Part shown: piece after piece, positions 32,789 through 43,571 of the stretch
Layout: each line of letters begins with the position of its first letter
Position numbering within the stretch: position 1 is the first letter of the stretch
DNA from: Batillaria attramentaria
Taxonomy: Eukaryota; Mollusca; Gastropoda; Batillariidae
Assembly (NCBI GenBank): GCA_018292915.2
Contig: JACVVK020000193.1
Span: 526,001-590,000 of the forward strand
Direction: 5' to 3'
DNA length: 64,000 nt
Made by a program: the position numbers and the translations under genes
Notes under the pieces: generated by a model
What the model was told of the DNA's origin: nothing
Database searches by the model: none
Seen by the model: the letters and a program-made list of their open reading frames with translations, nothing else

Positions 32789-33767
32789 GTGAGTTTACTT
32801 TTGTCTTTGTATGAATCATACGTTTAGCACGGAGAGACAGTTTGACTGTTGAGTGTAGGAGTTAATTTGCGCATACTGATCAGGCTGAAGCCTACTCAAG
32901 AAAACAACCAATAGGTGTTTCAATGTAGTATGTTTCAATGTAGTAAGGAGTGTCAAAATCAACTTTCCCCATGTGAGACATTAAAGTTGTTTATTATTAT
33001 TATTATTAAAGAAACGTTTGTACCTTGCACACACCCAGGGCAGTGATGTACATAAACCCTTGTATTTTTGATCATTTAAAATAAATTGCTGAATCGTCCA
33101 CATCGGGTTGGTTAACTTCGCGTTTCAATTAATATGTCACCGGAAGCTTTTACCGACAAATACGCCCATATTGTGACCAAAAAGTATTAAGGAATCTTCC
33201 AAGTATATAATTTCGAGATGATTGATGGATCAAAAGCGCCGATTAAGTCCAGGAATACGGCTCCTGTCATTTTTAGAATTGTTTATGGCACTGAGTGACC
33301 TGTCAGACAGATGAATCAGTGCTGAGTGTCAGGAGTGCTTCGGTCGGAAACCTCACTGTAATTTGTACAGAAGACTGTGTTCTTTAAGAAAAACCTGTGC
33401 CTGTTCATAAATGTGTTTTTCTGACGGTTTGGAAAGTACTGACAGAAGAGAAATAGTTCGAAATTTGGTAGGGTCCTGTAAGTTTTTGTTTGTTTGTTTG
33501 TTTGTTTTTGGAAGGGTATGACTTTCGTAACCTTCATGCTAGCCATGAATTTTCGTTGCTCAGCGCACTGTAAATGTATGTTAATGATTCTACTATATAT
33601 GGAAGAGATAGCTTTACAACAGTACCACATGTATCATCGCCAGAGGTCCGTTCATTTTTCATTTGCGAGATAAACAAGATATCAATATGCTGAGATATCT
33701 AAAAGAAAAGTCCCGGCCTAATAAAGAGGTGGTCTCGGGAATTTTTCTCCGTCCGCGGCGTCACAAT
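32789..33767 (+). other. Intron sequence, no gene seen
   Basis: Contains an ATT trinucleotide run (32989-33007) and a GTTT run (33486-33506). Nothing coding is recognised. Confidence 0.4.
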
Positions 33768-33977
33768 AAACAAGGAGGAACGGCCCCGTCCTACAAAGTT
33801 GTTTCTCCAAACTTCATTTTATTTTGTCTGTTATTGTTGCCGTTTCTCCCCTCTCCAAGTTCTACCAATGACACTAGATCCTCTACGACCTCGACCGATT
33901 AGCCACGTGACTGGGGGTGGGGCCGGGTGGGGGTGGGGGTGGGGGGAGAGAGAGGCAGAGAGTGAGAGAGGGTGGGT

Positions 33978-34148
33978 GGGTTGGTGTTTAGGAGTTTAAC
34001 GCCCTTTTCCACCAGATAAGTGTGATATCAATCAAAGACGGGGCAACGAGAAAAAGGCCAGCACTAATATTTGGCCCAAGCCGGGATTCAAATTCTCGAC
34101 CCGAGCATTGAAAGTCCAACGCTCTACCATTCGGCCACCCTGGCTCCC
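33978..34148 (-). mobile_element. SINE-1 inside mosaic repeat copy 1
   Basis: Complete tRNA-like head (GGGGAGCCAGGGTGGCCGAA on the minus strand) and body. It occupies the same position relative to the flanking repeat as the copies at 38790-38965 and 50673-50850, so it was copied along with the host repeat. Confidence 0.85.
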
Positions 34149-34578
34149 CAGAGAGAGAGAGAGAGAGAGAGAGAGACGTCAGTTCCGTGAACTGAACATT
34201 TCACGTCAGCCTCAGGCAGGTCGTCATACAGAGAGAGAGAGAGAGAGAGACGTCAGTTCCGTAAACTAAACTTTTGACGTCAGCCCCTAGCACTGAGATC
34301 GTCTGAAGATGCATGTTTATGTCTTGTGATTGCCCTGTTGGCTTTCTGGCTTCCCCGATTGAATTATTTTTCACATGAAATCTGGAAGATGTAGAGGGCT
34401 GGTGAAATGTCGGAGGCAGTGACGATACTTGCTTATTTTGTCTGTGAACTAAGCGTTTGACGTCAGCTTCACACTGGTGACAGATGATGCTTGTGCATGT
34501 CTTGTGATTTCCCTGTTGCTTTTGTGACGTCCCTGGCTGAATTAATTTTTACATAAAATCTGCAAGATCTAGAGGGAT

Positions 34579-34722
34579 TTTGTTTATGTCCTGAAGAAGG
34601 CGTAAGCCGAAACGTCGACCTGTGCCGTCCTTTGTCAAAGTTAAGTAGTTTCTGTCCCTTTTGTGTCGCTTTTATTTGCTTAACTTGTAACCACTTCACA
34701 GTCATTACTGTTTCCGTTTCTA
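34579..34722 (+). mobile_element. Solo terminal segment of PLE-1 family
   Basis: Nearly identical to 8939-9082, with abrupt ends inside mosaic repeat copy 1. It includes the CTGAAGA...GCCGAAAC stem-loop at 34591-34613. It looks like a severely 5'-truncated insertion or a solo pLTR. Confidence 0.75.
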
Positions 34723-35842
34723 AACATTTGACGTCAGCCTCAGGCAGGTCGTCATACAGAGAGAGAGAGATGACGTCAATTCCGCGAAGTACACTTTTGA
34801 CGTCAGCCTCTAGCACTGAGATGGTCTGAGGATGCTTGTTCATGTCTTGTGATTTCCCTGTTGGTTTTGTGACCTCCGACTGAATTATTTTTCACATGAA
34901 ATCTGGAAGATCTAGAGGGCTGATGAAATGTCGAAAGCAGTGACGATACTTGCAGATTTTGTCTGTGAACCAAACATTTGACGTCAGCCTCACGCTGCTC
35001 GTCTGACAGATGATACTTCTACATATCTTGTGATTTCCTTGTTGCTTTTGTGACTTCCGTGACTGAATTAATTTTGACATAAAATCTGGAAGATCTAGAG
35101 AGCTGATGAAAAGTGGACTTAAGTGCCTTGGATTGTACTTACGAAATTGCAAAATTGGAACTTTTTTGACCGGCGCTTCTCGCAGTAACTTGAAAAATTT
35201 GTTTATCTAAAAGCTCTGCTAGTCTTAATACTAAAGCTATAATAGTGCAGTAGTTCATGTCATATGTGCAGTTGGCACAAGTGACAAAAATACCGGAATG
35301 ATGAGTAATTTGAAGCAGTCGTTTCATAGATATTTGGCCTTATATGCAAACCACCCCTACCTCGGAAATATTTTTCTTACACAAAACCTGTCAGAGCTAC
35401 AGAGCTGTGCTACGAAAACAGGCAGTATAATTGGATGATCTTCCCAATTTCAGAAAATGAAGCCATTTGAACATTTTTTTCGAAAAAATTCGTGACATGA
35501 CCGATTTTTTCAAATCGGCGATAACTGTTCTCAAAATGCGGCAGGCTAAAAATCGTGAAAGGTAGCTCTGGAGAATATGACTGCCCATTTTATCTCAAAG
35601 TAAAAAGCCGTCCGGCGAGGTGGTTTAGCAGACAGCCATCATTACATCCGTCCACACACACACACACACGTCAACTCCCGCCAAAAAGCACGCAGCAGCA
35701 AAGTGTGCACGTAAGGTGTCTATGACGCAGATTTCGTTACGTCACTGTGTGCGTGAAAGTAAGTATTGTGTGGAGAAACGTCACAGTCTTGTTTTGTATC
35801 ACTGAAACTTGCTGCTGCGTGTAGCAAAATCTGCCCCGTCTC

Positions 35843-35876
35843 TTTAAGTTGTTTCTCTATAGAGAAACAACTTAAA
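35843..35876. repeat. 34-bp perfect palindrome
   Basis: The left half TTTAAGTTGTTTCTCTA is followed at once by its reverse complement, with no spacer. One-mismatch or slightly shorter copies are at 36418-36445 and 49447-49474, always at the edge of the mosaic repeat. It could be the joint of two head-to-head TIRs meeting at TA. Confidence 0.85.
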
Positions 35877-35928
35877 AACCCCGGGATGATAAGTAACCTC
35901 GGGATTTTTTTTTTGTTTTTGTTTTTGT

Positions 35929-36195
35929 TTTACACAAAACCAGTCAGAGCTACAAAGCTGTAGCACGAATACAGTCAGTATAATTGGGTGATCTTCCAAA
36001 GTCTAGAATGTGAAGGAATTTGAACAACTTTTTCGAAAAAATTCGTAACATGACCGATTTTTTAAAATCGGCGATAACTCTTCTGAAAATGCGGCTGGCT
36101 AAAAATCGTGAAAGGAGAAGGTGAATTCCCATTTTATCTCAAAGTCAAAAGGCCTCCAGCGAGGTGGTTAAGGAGATAGCCATCATTACATCCGT

Positions 36196-36239
<44 letters not shown>

Positions 36240-36446
36240 GTCTCACAATTCCCGCCAAAAGAACGCAGCAGCATAGTGTGCACGTCAAGTGTCTATGACG
36301 CAGATTTCGTTACGTCACTGTGTGCGTGAAAGTATGTATTGTGTGGAGAAACGTCACAGTCTTGTTTTGTATCACTGAAACTTGCTGCTGCGCGTAGCAA
36401 AATCATAAAGTCTCATAAAGTTGTCTCTCTATAGAGAAACAACTTA
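35929..36446 (+). repeat. Tandem partial copy of mosaic repeat (module 35376-35876)
   Basis: Repeats 35376-35876 in direct orientation: CAGTCAGAGCTACAAAGCTG, AATCGGCGATAACTCTTCTG, the CA microsatellite, CGCAGATTTCGTTACGTCAC and CTTGCTGCTGCG. It ends in the same AAGTTG...CAACTT palindrome. Confidence 0.75.
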
Positions 36447-36580
36447 AAAACAAGATGGTCACTACTTCGGGTAACCCATGAGTGATCGGGGAAGTCACAT
36501 CCTGGATTACCGGAAAGGGCCGGCCGTGGCTAGATGGGGTTGCAATATGTTCTTTTGTAATGCCATGTATCCGTTTGGAG

Positions 36581-36618
<38 letters not shown>

Positions 36619-37180
36619 CTCTCTCTCTCTCTCTCTTATAAATTTGTGTCTTGTTATTGCTCTGTGACTCTTGTGATACCGGACGCATTTTCGGTCACGT
36701 TTGTGGACTTAGTGAAAATCCGAATCTGGTGTCATTGATTGTGTGTTTAACTGGAAGCAGTAAACCTGCGTGTGTCACTGCCTGTGACTTACTGTGTTTA
36801 GGACAGAGAACCGTGCGAATTACGCCACGCATATCTGAAGACATTCTGACTCCTGTGGATAGTAGTCCTCTAATCGGAAGAACTATCTGACGCTTAGAAA
36901 CAGACTAACGCTCTTGTCTAAGAGTCCTGTGTACGACACTAGTCCGTGGGTTGGATCACACATTATCATCATTTTGCCTGTTTTTGTTGATATCGAACTT
37001 TTGGTCATTTTGAATAGTTTCCTTCTTTCATCTTGCCTGTTTTTGTAGTTGTCGATTTTTCTTTGTCATTTTGAATAGCTTCCTTCTTTCATTTTGATTT
37101 TCGCTTGTTTTGCTTGTCTTCTTAGTAGCCATATTTAGCTTAATTACCGGTATTCACTCGCATATATTTCATATTATACT
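36447..37180 (+). other. Intron and LINE-B 5' region
   Basis: Contains a (CA)n(CT)n tract (36583-36636) and a direct TTTTGCCTGTTTTTGT/CTTGCCTGTTTTTGT repeat (36974-37070), probably 5' untranslated sequence of LINE-B. A 79-codon frame (36651-36890) has no domain I can name. Confidence 0.4.
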
Positions 37181-38560
37181 ATGCCACAGACACAAATCCA
37201 AAACTTACAGATAGGACATCTTAATGTTTATCACCTTTGCAACAAAGTCCCTGACGTCTCTGTGCTCCTTAATCAACCTACAACTTTCCACATTTTTGGC
37301 TTCACAGAAACCCGACTTTCTGACAATATCAGTGATGAAATCATCAGTATCCAAAATTACACTATCCTACGACGAGACGCTTCTGTCCCTGGCCACACCG
37401 GATTAGTCGTGTACATACATGACTCAATTAAACACTGTGTCACCAGGCGAACAGATCTCGAGTCACACAAAGTAGAAAGTTTATGGTTGGAAGTTAAAAC
37501 CAACAACTCATCCCCTTCTCTCATCGGTTATATTTATCGTAACCCGGCCGCTACGTTTCCTTGGTATGACGACTTTACGTCAATGCTAGATTAGGCACAT
37601 AAACGCAGAGGTGATCGATATTCATATCTTAGGCGACTTTAATATCGATTTGCTAAAGCCTGGGCATGCTGCCTGGAAATCCACTTTAACGTTTTTAGGA
37701 TTGAGGCAACTCGTACAGTCACCGACACGTGTTTCATCATCTTCCTCATCCCTTATTGACCACACCTACACCACTAACACTGACGTTGTGAAAAATGTTC
37801 ATGTGCCTATTGTTGCCATAAGTGATCACTATCCTGTTTGTTGTTCATTGTCTGTCAAATGTGATAAGCCACCACCAAAACAGCACACATCCATCTTGTA
37901 CCGATGCTTTAAACGTTTTAACGAAATGTCATTTTTGCATGATTTGTCTACGGTGCCATTTGATGATGTGTACAAACACAATGATCCTGATGAAGCACTA
38001 GCATTATGGTACAGGCTGTTCCTTGGTGTCCTTGACACACATGCCCCACAACGTACTAAGCGGGTAAAACATCCCCGAATGCCACCATGGCTTACAGAGG
38101 ACATTGAACAGGCTATGAAGGTCCGAGATAATTTGAAACGAGGAAAAAAATATTCCAAGAATTCAAGAAACAAAGAATTTACGTAAAATCACTTGTTAGA
38201 AAGGCCCAGAAATTGGAAGCCGAAAAGGTAATTGCTGACAGCAAAGACTCTCGCACAATATGGCAGGCTATTAACATGATTACAAAAGGTAAAAAATCTC
38301 AGTCTCCCACGATCCCCCATACTCTCACGGCCAATTCTTTTAACAGTCATTTCCTAAATATAGCAGATACTTTAGCCCAGGAAAATGATGGCGACCCCGA
38401 AAATTATGTCTGTTCAGAACAACTAAAACTACATTGCAACACGTCTATATGTAAACCATTTACCATACCATTAATGACTGTGCTAGATGTTGGTAAGTCA
38501 ATATCCAACATGGCAAACAAGAAATCGTGTGGTTTGGATGGCATCAGTAGCAAAATACTA
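37181..38560 (+). pseudogene. LINE-B endonuclease and start of RT
   Basis: 37181-37594 reads I-G-H-L-N-V-Y-H-L and G-F-T-E-T-R-L-S (catalytic Glu). 37611-38186 reads I-L-G-D-F-N-I-D-L-L, then S-S-L-I-D-H-T-Y-T and A-I-S-D-H-Y-P-V, the conserved endonuclease tail. 38213-38560 is the linker and N-terminal RT block (N-K-K-S-C-G-L-D-G-I-S-S-K-I-L-T). Shifts occur near 37594 and 38186. The frame is cut at 38560 by the mosaic repeat and resumes at about 39322 with S-L-P-Y-I-I-E-S-L. Confidence 0.8.
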
Positions 38561-38961
38561 ACAAGGAGGAACGGCCCCGTCCTACAAAGTTGTTTCTCCA
38601 AACTTCATTTTATTTTGTCTTTGTTGTTATTGTTGCCGGTTCTCCCCTCTCCAAGTTCTACCAATGACACTAAATCCTCTACGACCTCGACCGATTAGCC
38701 ACGTGACTGGGGGTGGGGCCGGGTGGGGGAAGAAGGGAGGGAGAGAGAGAGAGAGGGGCAGAGAGAGAGGGTGGGTGGGTGGGAGGGTGTGTGGGTGTGT
38801 GTTTAGGAGTTTAACGTCCTTTTCCCCCACATAAGGGTGATATCAAAGACGGGGCAACGAGAAAAAGGCCAGCACAAATATTTGGCCCCAGCGGCCAGGA
38901 TTCGAACACTCGGCCCAAGCATTGAAAGTCCAACGCTCTACCATTCGGCCACCCTGGCTCC

Positions 38962-38995
<34 letters not shown>

Positions 38996-39320
38996 GTCAG
39001 TTCCGTGATCTAAATATTTGACGTCATGCAGCCTCAGGCAGGTCGTCATACAGAGAGAGAGAGAGATGACGTCAATTCCGTGAACTAAACTTTTGACGTC
39101 AGCCTCTAGCACTGAGATCGTCTGAGGATGCTTGTTCATGTCTTGTGATTTCCCTGTTGGCTTTGTGACTTCTCCGACTCAGACTGAATTATTTTTCACA
39201 TGAAATCTGGAAGATCTAGAGGGCTGATGAAATGTCGGAAGCAGTGGCGATACTTGCAGATTTTGTCTGTGAACCAAACATTTGACGTCAGCCTCACGCT
39301 GCTCGTCTGACAGATGATAC
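38561..39320 (+). repeat. TGACGTCA-rich mosaic repeat, copy 2 (inside LINE-B)
   Basis: It starts AAGGAGGAACGGCCCCGTCC like copy 1, carries SINE-1 (38790-38965, minus) and GACGTCA units, and stops at ACAGATGAT. Removing it rejoins the LINE-B frame as S-K-I-L-T-S-L-P-Y. The clean junction therefore defines a mobile unit of about 760 bp smaller than the full mosaic. Confidence 0.7.
38790..38965 (-). mobile_element. SINE-1 inside mosaic repeat copy 2
   Basis: The same SINE, in the same position and orientation within the mosaic repeat as at 33978-34148. Confidence 0.85.
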
Positions 39321-39898
39321 GTCCCTGCCATATATAATTGAGTCATTGACATTTATCTATAATCTCTCTATTCAAAATAATGTATTTCCAGCGGCCCTTA
39401 AAAACGCTAAAGTTGTCCCGATACCAAAAAACAAAAATCTAAGTGATGTAAATGAATATCGTCCAATATACTACCAGTTCTCTCAAAACCCCTAGAAAGA
39501 CACATTCACACACATCTGCTCACATTCCTCGAAGAAACTAAACTTCTGTGCGCATTTCAGTCAGGTTTCCGTCCAGGCCATTCGTGCCAGACTGCTCTCA
39601 CTCACATCATAGATAAGTGGCTTAGTGGTATAAATGAGTCAAAGCTATCTGGAGCAATATTTCTTGACCTCAAGAAAGCTTTTGATTTGAAAAATCACAG
39701 CATTCTGTTGAAAAAACTGCGGTTATACAACATTGGGTCAGGCGCATTATCATTCTTCTCATCCTTCCTCTTACACAGGAAACAGAGAGTCTTTTTAAAT
39801 GGTACATTCTCATCCGAAGGGATTGTTAAGTATGGAGTACCTCAGGGCTCCATCTTGGGGCCTCTTTTATTTTGTCTTTATATTAATGACCTTCCTTT
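39321..39898 (+). pseudogene. LINE-B reverse transcriptase, middle part
   Basis: Motifs: V-V-P-I-P-K-N-K, V-N-E-Y-R-P-I, Q-S-G-F-R-P-G-H-S, A-I-F-L-D-L-K-K-A-F-D (motif A), Y-G-V-P-Q-G-S-I-L-G-P-L-L-F (motif B), Y-I-N-D-L-P-F. A small deletion just after R-P-I breaks the frame. It ends at the H3 insertion. Confidence 0.85.
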
Positions 39899-41252
39899 TT
39901 GGCTCCCTTGTGTAACAATGGGAGTCTATGTTGTAACCCTCCGTCGTCTGTCTGTGTGTGTGTGTGTGTGTGTGTGTCTGTCTGTCTGTGGGTGTGTCCG
40001 CAGTAAACCTTAACATTGGCATTTTCTCAGAGTCTACACAAAATATATCAAGGTCAAGGTCACTAAAGCTGTCTGTTTGAAAATTTTACATAGGCATTTT
40101 CTTGGAGTCTACAAATGCCAGAGGTTTTGAACTTTGCATGATGATAGACATTGATAAGAACTTTACAGATATACATGTTTTCAATGGCCTTGTGTGAAGG
40201 TCAAAGTCAGACAAGTTATTTTCCGCATTTCCGTAGAAAACCTTAACATTGGCATTTTCTCAGAATCTACAAACAGCACAGGCACCAAACTTGGCATGCT
40301 GATAGACAGCCATAAGGCCTTTCAAAATATATCATTCTGAGTGACCTTGACTCAAGGTCAAGGTCACTAAAGCTGTTTGTTTCAAAATTTTGCATTGGCA
40401 TTTTCTTGGAATCTACAAAAACCGGAGGTTTTAAACTTTGCATGATGATAGACATTGATAAGAACTTTACAGAAGTACATGTATTCAATGGCCTTGTGTC
40501 AAGGTCAAGGCTGTACAAGCTATTTTCCGCATTTCCGCAGTAAACCTTAACATGGGCATTTTCTCAGAATCTACAAAAAGCAGAGGCACCAAACTTGGCA
40601 TGCCTATAGACAGCCATAAGCCCTTTCAAAATATATCACGTTGAATGACCTTGACTCAAGGTCAAGGCCACTAAAGCTGTCTGTTTTAAAATTTTGCATT
40701 GGCATTTTCTTGGAATCTACAAAAACCAGAGGTTTTAAACTTTATATGGTGATAGACATTGATAAGAACTTAACAGATATACATGTATTCAATAGCCTTG
40801 TGTCAAGGTCAAGGCCGTACAAGCTATTTTTGTAAAACTGTAACATTGGCATTTTCTCAGAAACAACAAACAGCAGAGGCGCCAAACTTGCCATGCCTAT
40901 AGACATTGATAAGAACTATATACCCATACCACTTTAAATGACCTTGACTTTGAGTCAAGGTCATTAAAGCTGTCTGTTGTCAATTTCAATATTACCGTCT
41001 TTGGAGAAACTACAAATACTAGAGGCATCCAACTTGGTGTAATGATAGACATCTTATTTGAATGACCTTGGCCCAAGGTCAAGGCCATATAGTCAGTTTT
41101 GGGGAAAAGTGTAATATTGCCAGGAACTAAGAACACCAGAGACACCTTACTTGGCTTGATGATGGATAGTGGTAAGATTTTTTACAAACATACTCTTTTG
41201 AATGACCTTGACCCATGTCACAAGGGAGCCATGGAGGCTTTTGCCTCTCTAG
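39899..41252 (+). mobile_element. H3: pearl/HINE-like element inserted in LINE-B RT
   Basis: Same layout as H1: 5' TTGGCTCCCTTGTG with its hairpin, a TG microsatellite, ~150-bp core repeats, 3' CACAAGGGAGCC, GAGGC/GCCTC hairpin and CTAG. It lies between Ts. Joining the flanks gives N-D-L-P-F-C-L-S-S-P with no base gained or lost, so there is no target-site duplication, as expected of Helitron-like insertion. It is close to H1 in sequence but lacks about 50 bp of the first core unit. Confidence 0.85.
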
Positions 41253-42099
41253 TTGTTTATCTAGTCCCAACGTGTCCTGCGAGTTATTTGCAGATGACAC
41301 AACACTACACACATCCGACAAAAACGAGGCAACAATAAACAAAACACTCCAGCAGAGCCTCGATGGAGTATCTGAATGGTGTACCCAAAATCATATGATA
41401 ATCAGCGTCCCCAAAACAAAGAGCATGCTAATAACTACCCGCCAAAGACACCAGCGGAAGCCTCTACCTCTCAAACTATCTCTCGGCTCAGAGCCCATAC
41501 ACCAAGTGTCAACGCATCGCCTTTTGGGCGTTACAGTGGACAACCAGTTGAAGTGGGAGCCGCACCTGGAAAAACTTAGTAAAACCCTGTCTAAAAATCT
41601 TTTTCACTTAAGTAAACTTAACCGCATAGTTAGCCACGACAGTTGCAAAGTTTTCTTTCACGCACATATAAAAAGTCATATAGATTACGCATCCAACCTC
41701 TGGGACAAATGTGGTGATATTCACTTGAAAAAGATCAACTCTCTCTATAAACGTGGTATAAAGCTTTTACATCCTGGGCCCTTACCCACAGAAGAAAAAC
41801 TTGGAGCGCTCGAACTTCTCCCGCTTTCCAAGCATCTTGAGTTCAACCGGTGTGTTTTCATGCACAAGATAGTCCACTGTAAGGCTCCTCCATATCTTAC
41901 CACGTTCTTTCAACCAAGTCAGCGACACAACGCAAGAAATGGCCTGTTCCAATTACCATAACCTAGATTGGACATTTTTAAAACAAGCCTCTCATTCTCG
42001 GGGTCACTTTCATGGAACCAGTTGCCAGCATACTTAAAATGTACCCCGAAGCTTCACTCATTTAAAACTCAACTTCTCAGATACTTACGTAAGTCATAG
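41253..42099 (+). pseudogene. LINE-B reverse transcriptase, C-terminal part
   Basis: It resumes at S-C-E-L-F-A-D-D-T (motif C, catalytic Asp pair). It continues through N-H-M-I-I-S-V-P-K-T-K and H-R-L-L-G-V-T-V-D-N to the C-terminal I-D-Y-A-S-N-L-W-D region. One shift near 41961 leads into S-F-S-G-S-L-S-W-N-Q-L-P-A-Y-L-K and the stop at 42097-42099. Confidence 0.85.
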
Positions 42100-42190
42100 G
42101 TCCATGAACAATATCTGAACCATGCTAAATTACTCGTTATCAGATGGCACTATTACATGTTACCCTTTTACAAGTTATGTTGTATACTAC

Positions 42191-42616
42191 ATTTTTTTTT
42201 TTTTTTTTTTTTTTTTGCTGTCCCAACTCTTTGCCAGCTCCAGTGGTGTTCCTCCCAGGTCATGGGTGGAACCCACGGAGGACTTAGAAGCCGGGACAAT
42301 TTTTATTATGCATGATGATGGAGATGAGGATGATAGTAAGATGATGCTATGGAGGTCCATGTGGTTTGGGACTGCGGGACAGGGCCGCATTCCACGCTTC
42401 CTGTCATAAATATCCCGGCATTAACCAGGCCCGGGAACTACGGCACCTGCGGTGCCGGCCGTGTAATCATCTACATCATACGACGTGTCATACTAAGGGA
42501 AGCACCCCCAAAGTCGCACCCGTGAAGTGGGTGAATCTCGGCTGTGTGGCAACAGCCTCCCCATCGGGCCCATAGCACACCCGCTCTGGGTAGGAGCCGA
42601 CCTAGGTAGGAAAAAT
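42191..42616 (-). mobile_element. SINE-2, 5'-truncated copy
   Basis: Starts with a poly-T (poly-A on the minus strand) and matches the body of the full copy at 48153-48658 (GGAACACCACTGGAGCTGGC, ATTTATGACAGGAAGCG). It lacks the tRNA-like head. Confidence 0.8.
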
Positions 42617-43175
42617 CCCGCTTCTTTGTATCTTTGCATGTGTATTTTTATTTTTTTAATGTTTTTTTCTATTTTCTTATTAGATTTACCCCCTTTGTGC
42701 CTGGTATACTTTTTTTTTTTTTTTTTGGGGGGGGGGGGGTTGTCATGTTAGCCTTTATTTTTTTTAGTGTTCCTAGATTAGCAGGACAGCTTGTAAGATA
42801 GGCAGACCATGCCTACAAGTCTTTATCCTGAAATAAACGTTTCAGTCAGTCAGTCAGTCAGTCTCTCTCTCTCTCTCTCTCCGTGAATGGAAACAACTGA
42901 CTGGGCTAGTCAGACCAATCTTGTTTTTGGAAGACAGATACATGTGTGTAAGTTTTTCTCTATACAGCGAAGCATCTTCATGGAATGGTGCAGATTTTGC
43001 TGTGGGGAGCAGCAAGTTTCAGTGATACAAAACTAGACCGTGACGTTTCTCCACACAATTCATACTTTCACGCACACAGTGACGTAACGAAATCAGCGTC
43101 TTTCAAGAAATCGGTCATGTTAGAGAGAGAGAGAGAGAGAAAGGAGTATCTCATTTCATGTGTCTTTGTTCACAG
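42617..43175 (+). other. Intron sequence with mosaic-repeat fragment
   Basis: Poly-T/poly-G at 42710-42740. TCAG repeat at 42843-42861. 42985-43110 is a minus-strand fragment of the mosaic repeat (GTGACGTTTCTCCACACAAT, AGTGACGTAACGAAAT). A GA microsatellite precedes the acceptor of host exon 2. Confidence 0.5.
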
Positions 43176-43571
43176 GCCAGGGGCAGACTTCCGAGATGGA
43201 ATGCAAAGGGTTCTGTGATGGCGAGATTGCAACCGTCAGAGTGAAGCTCTACAATTCTTCCTTGTCGGTCTGCGCCTTTCCATTGTCATCTTTTGCATTT
43301 TCATTTGAAGCACCAGGAGGAGGAGGAGCATCACAAATCTGCTCTCAAAGTTTTCCACAGTGTGACCCTTCCCCTACATCTGATGGATGTAGATGCCTTA
43401 CACAACAAGGCACAAATACAGCTGACTATGTGTATGAGTATATATTTTTGGCAAACAAATCTGTATACGAAGGGGGAACGTTTGGTTTCGACACTGGCTG
43501 TGTGGACAACAACTTCAACACCCTTTCTCCCGTTAAGAATAGCGACTGTGTCAACATAAAAATAATTACAG
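43176..43571 (+). CDS. Host gene exon 2: cysteine-rich extracellular module
   Basis: Bounded by acceptor TTTGTTCACAG| and donor |GTTTGT. It is 396 nt and symmetric phase 1-1, the phase class of shuffled extracellular modules. It encodes about 132 residues with ten cysteines counting the one completed at the junction: C-K-G-F-C, C at S-V-C, Q-I-C, P-Q-C, G-C-R-C, D-T-G-C and S-D-C. Near the end it has Y-V-Y-E-Y and G-F-D-T-G-C, and a V-N-I-K-I-I-T last strand. The spacing suggests a degenerate Ig-like beta sandwich, but I cannot name the domain. It joins in frame to exon 1 upstream and to 51279 or 52717 downstream. Confidence 0.7.

Larger units (their letters stand above)
33768..35876 (+). repeat. 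TGACGTCA-rich mosaic repeat, copy 1
   Basis: It begins AAGGAGGAACGGCCCCGTCC, carries a minus-strand SINE-1 (33978-34148), then several direct units of the form GACGTCA...TTTGACGTCAGCC separated by GA microsatellites. An AAATCTGGAAGATCTAGAGG module and a CGATAACT module follow. It ends in a 34-bp perfect palindrome (35843-35876). An inverted copy of the same order lies at 49447-51030. It contains at least six exact TGACGTCA palindromes. No coding sequence. Confidence 0.75.
37181..42180 (+). mobile_element. LINE-B: CR1/Jockey-like non-LTR retrotransposon with two insertions
   Basis: Endonuclease, reverse transcriptase and C-terminal tail are all present in order on the plus strand but broken by two frameshifts and two insertions (38561-39320 and 39899-41252). 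The coding end is at 42099 after K-T-Q-L-L-R-Y-L-R-K-S. It lies in the first intron of the host gene, in sense orientation. Confidence 0.8.

Noticed and set aside
35139..35327. Conserved 60-70 codon frame also present at 50012-50221
   Set aside because: Both are the same non-coding mosaic repeat in opposite orientation; other copies break the frame.
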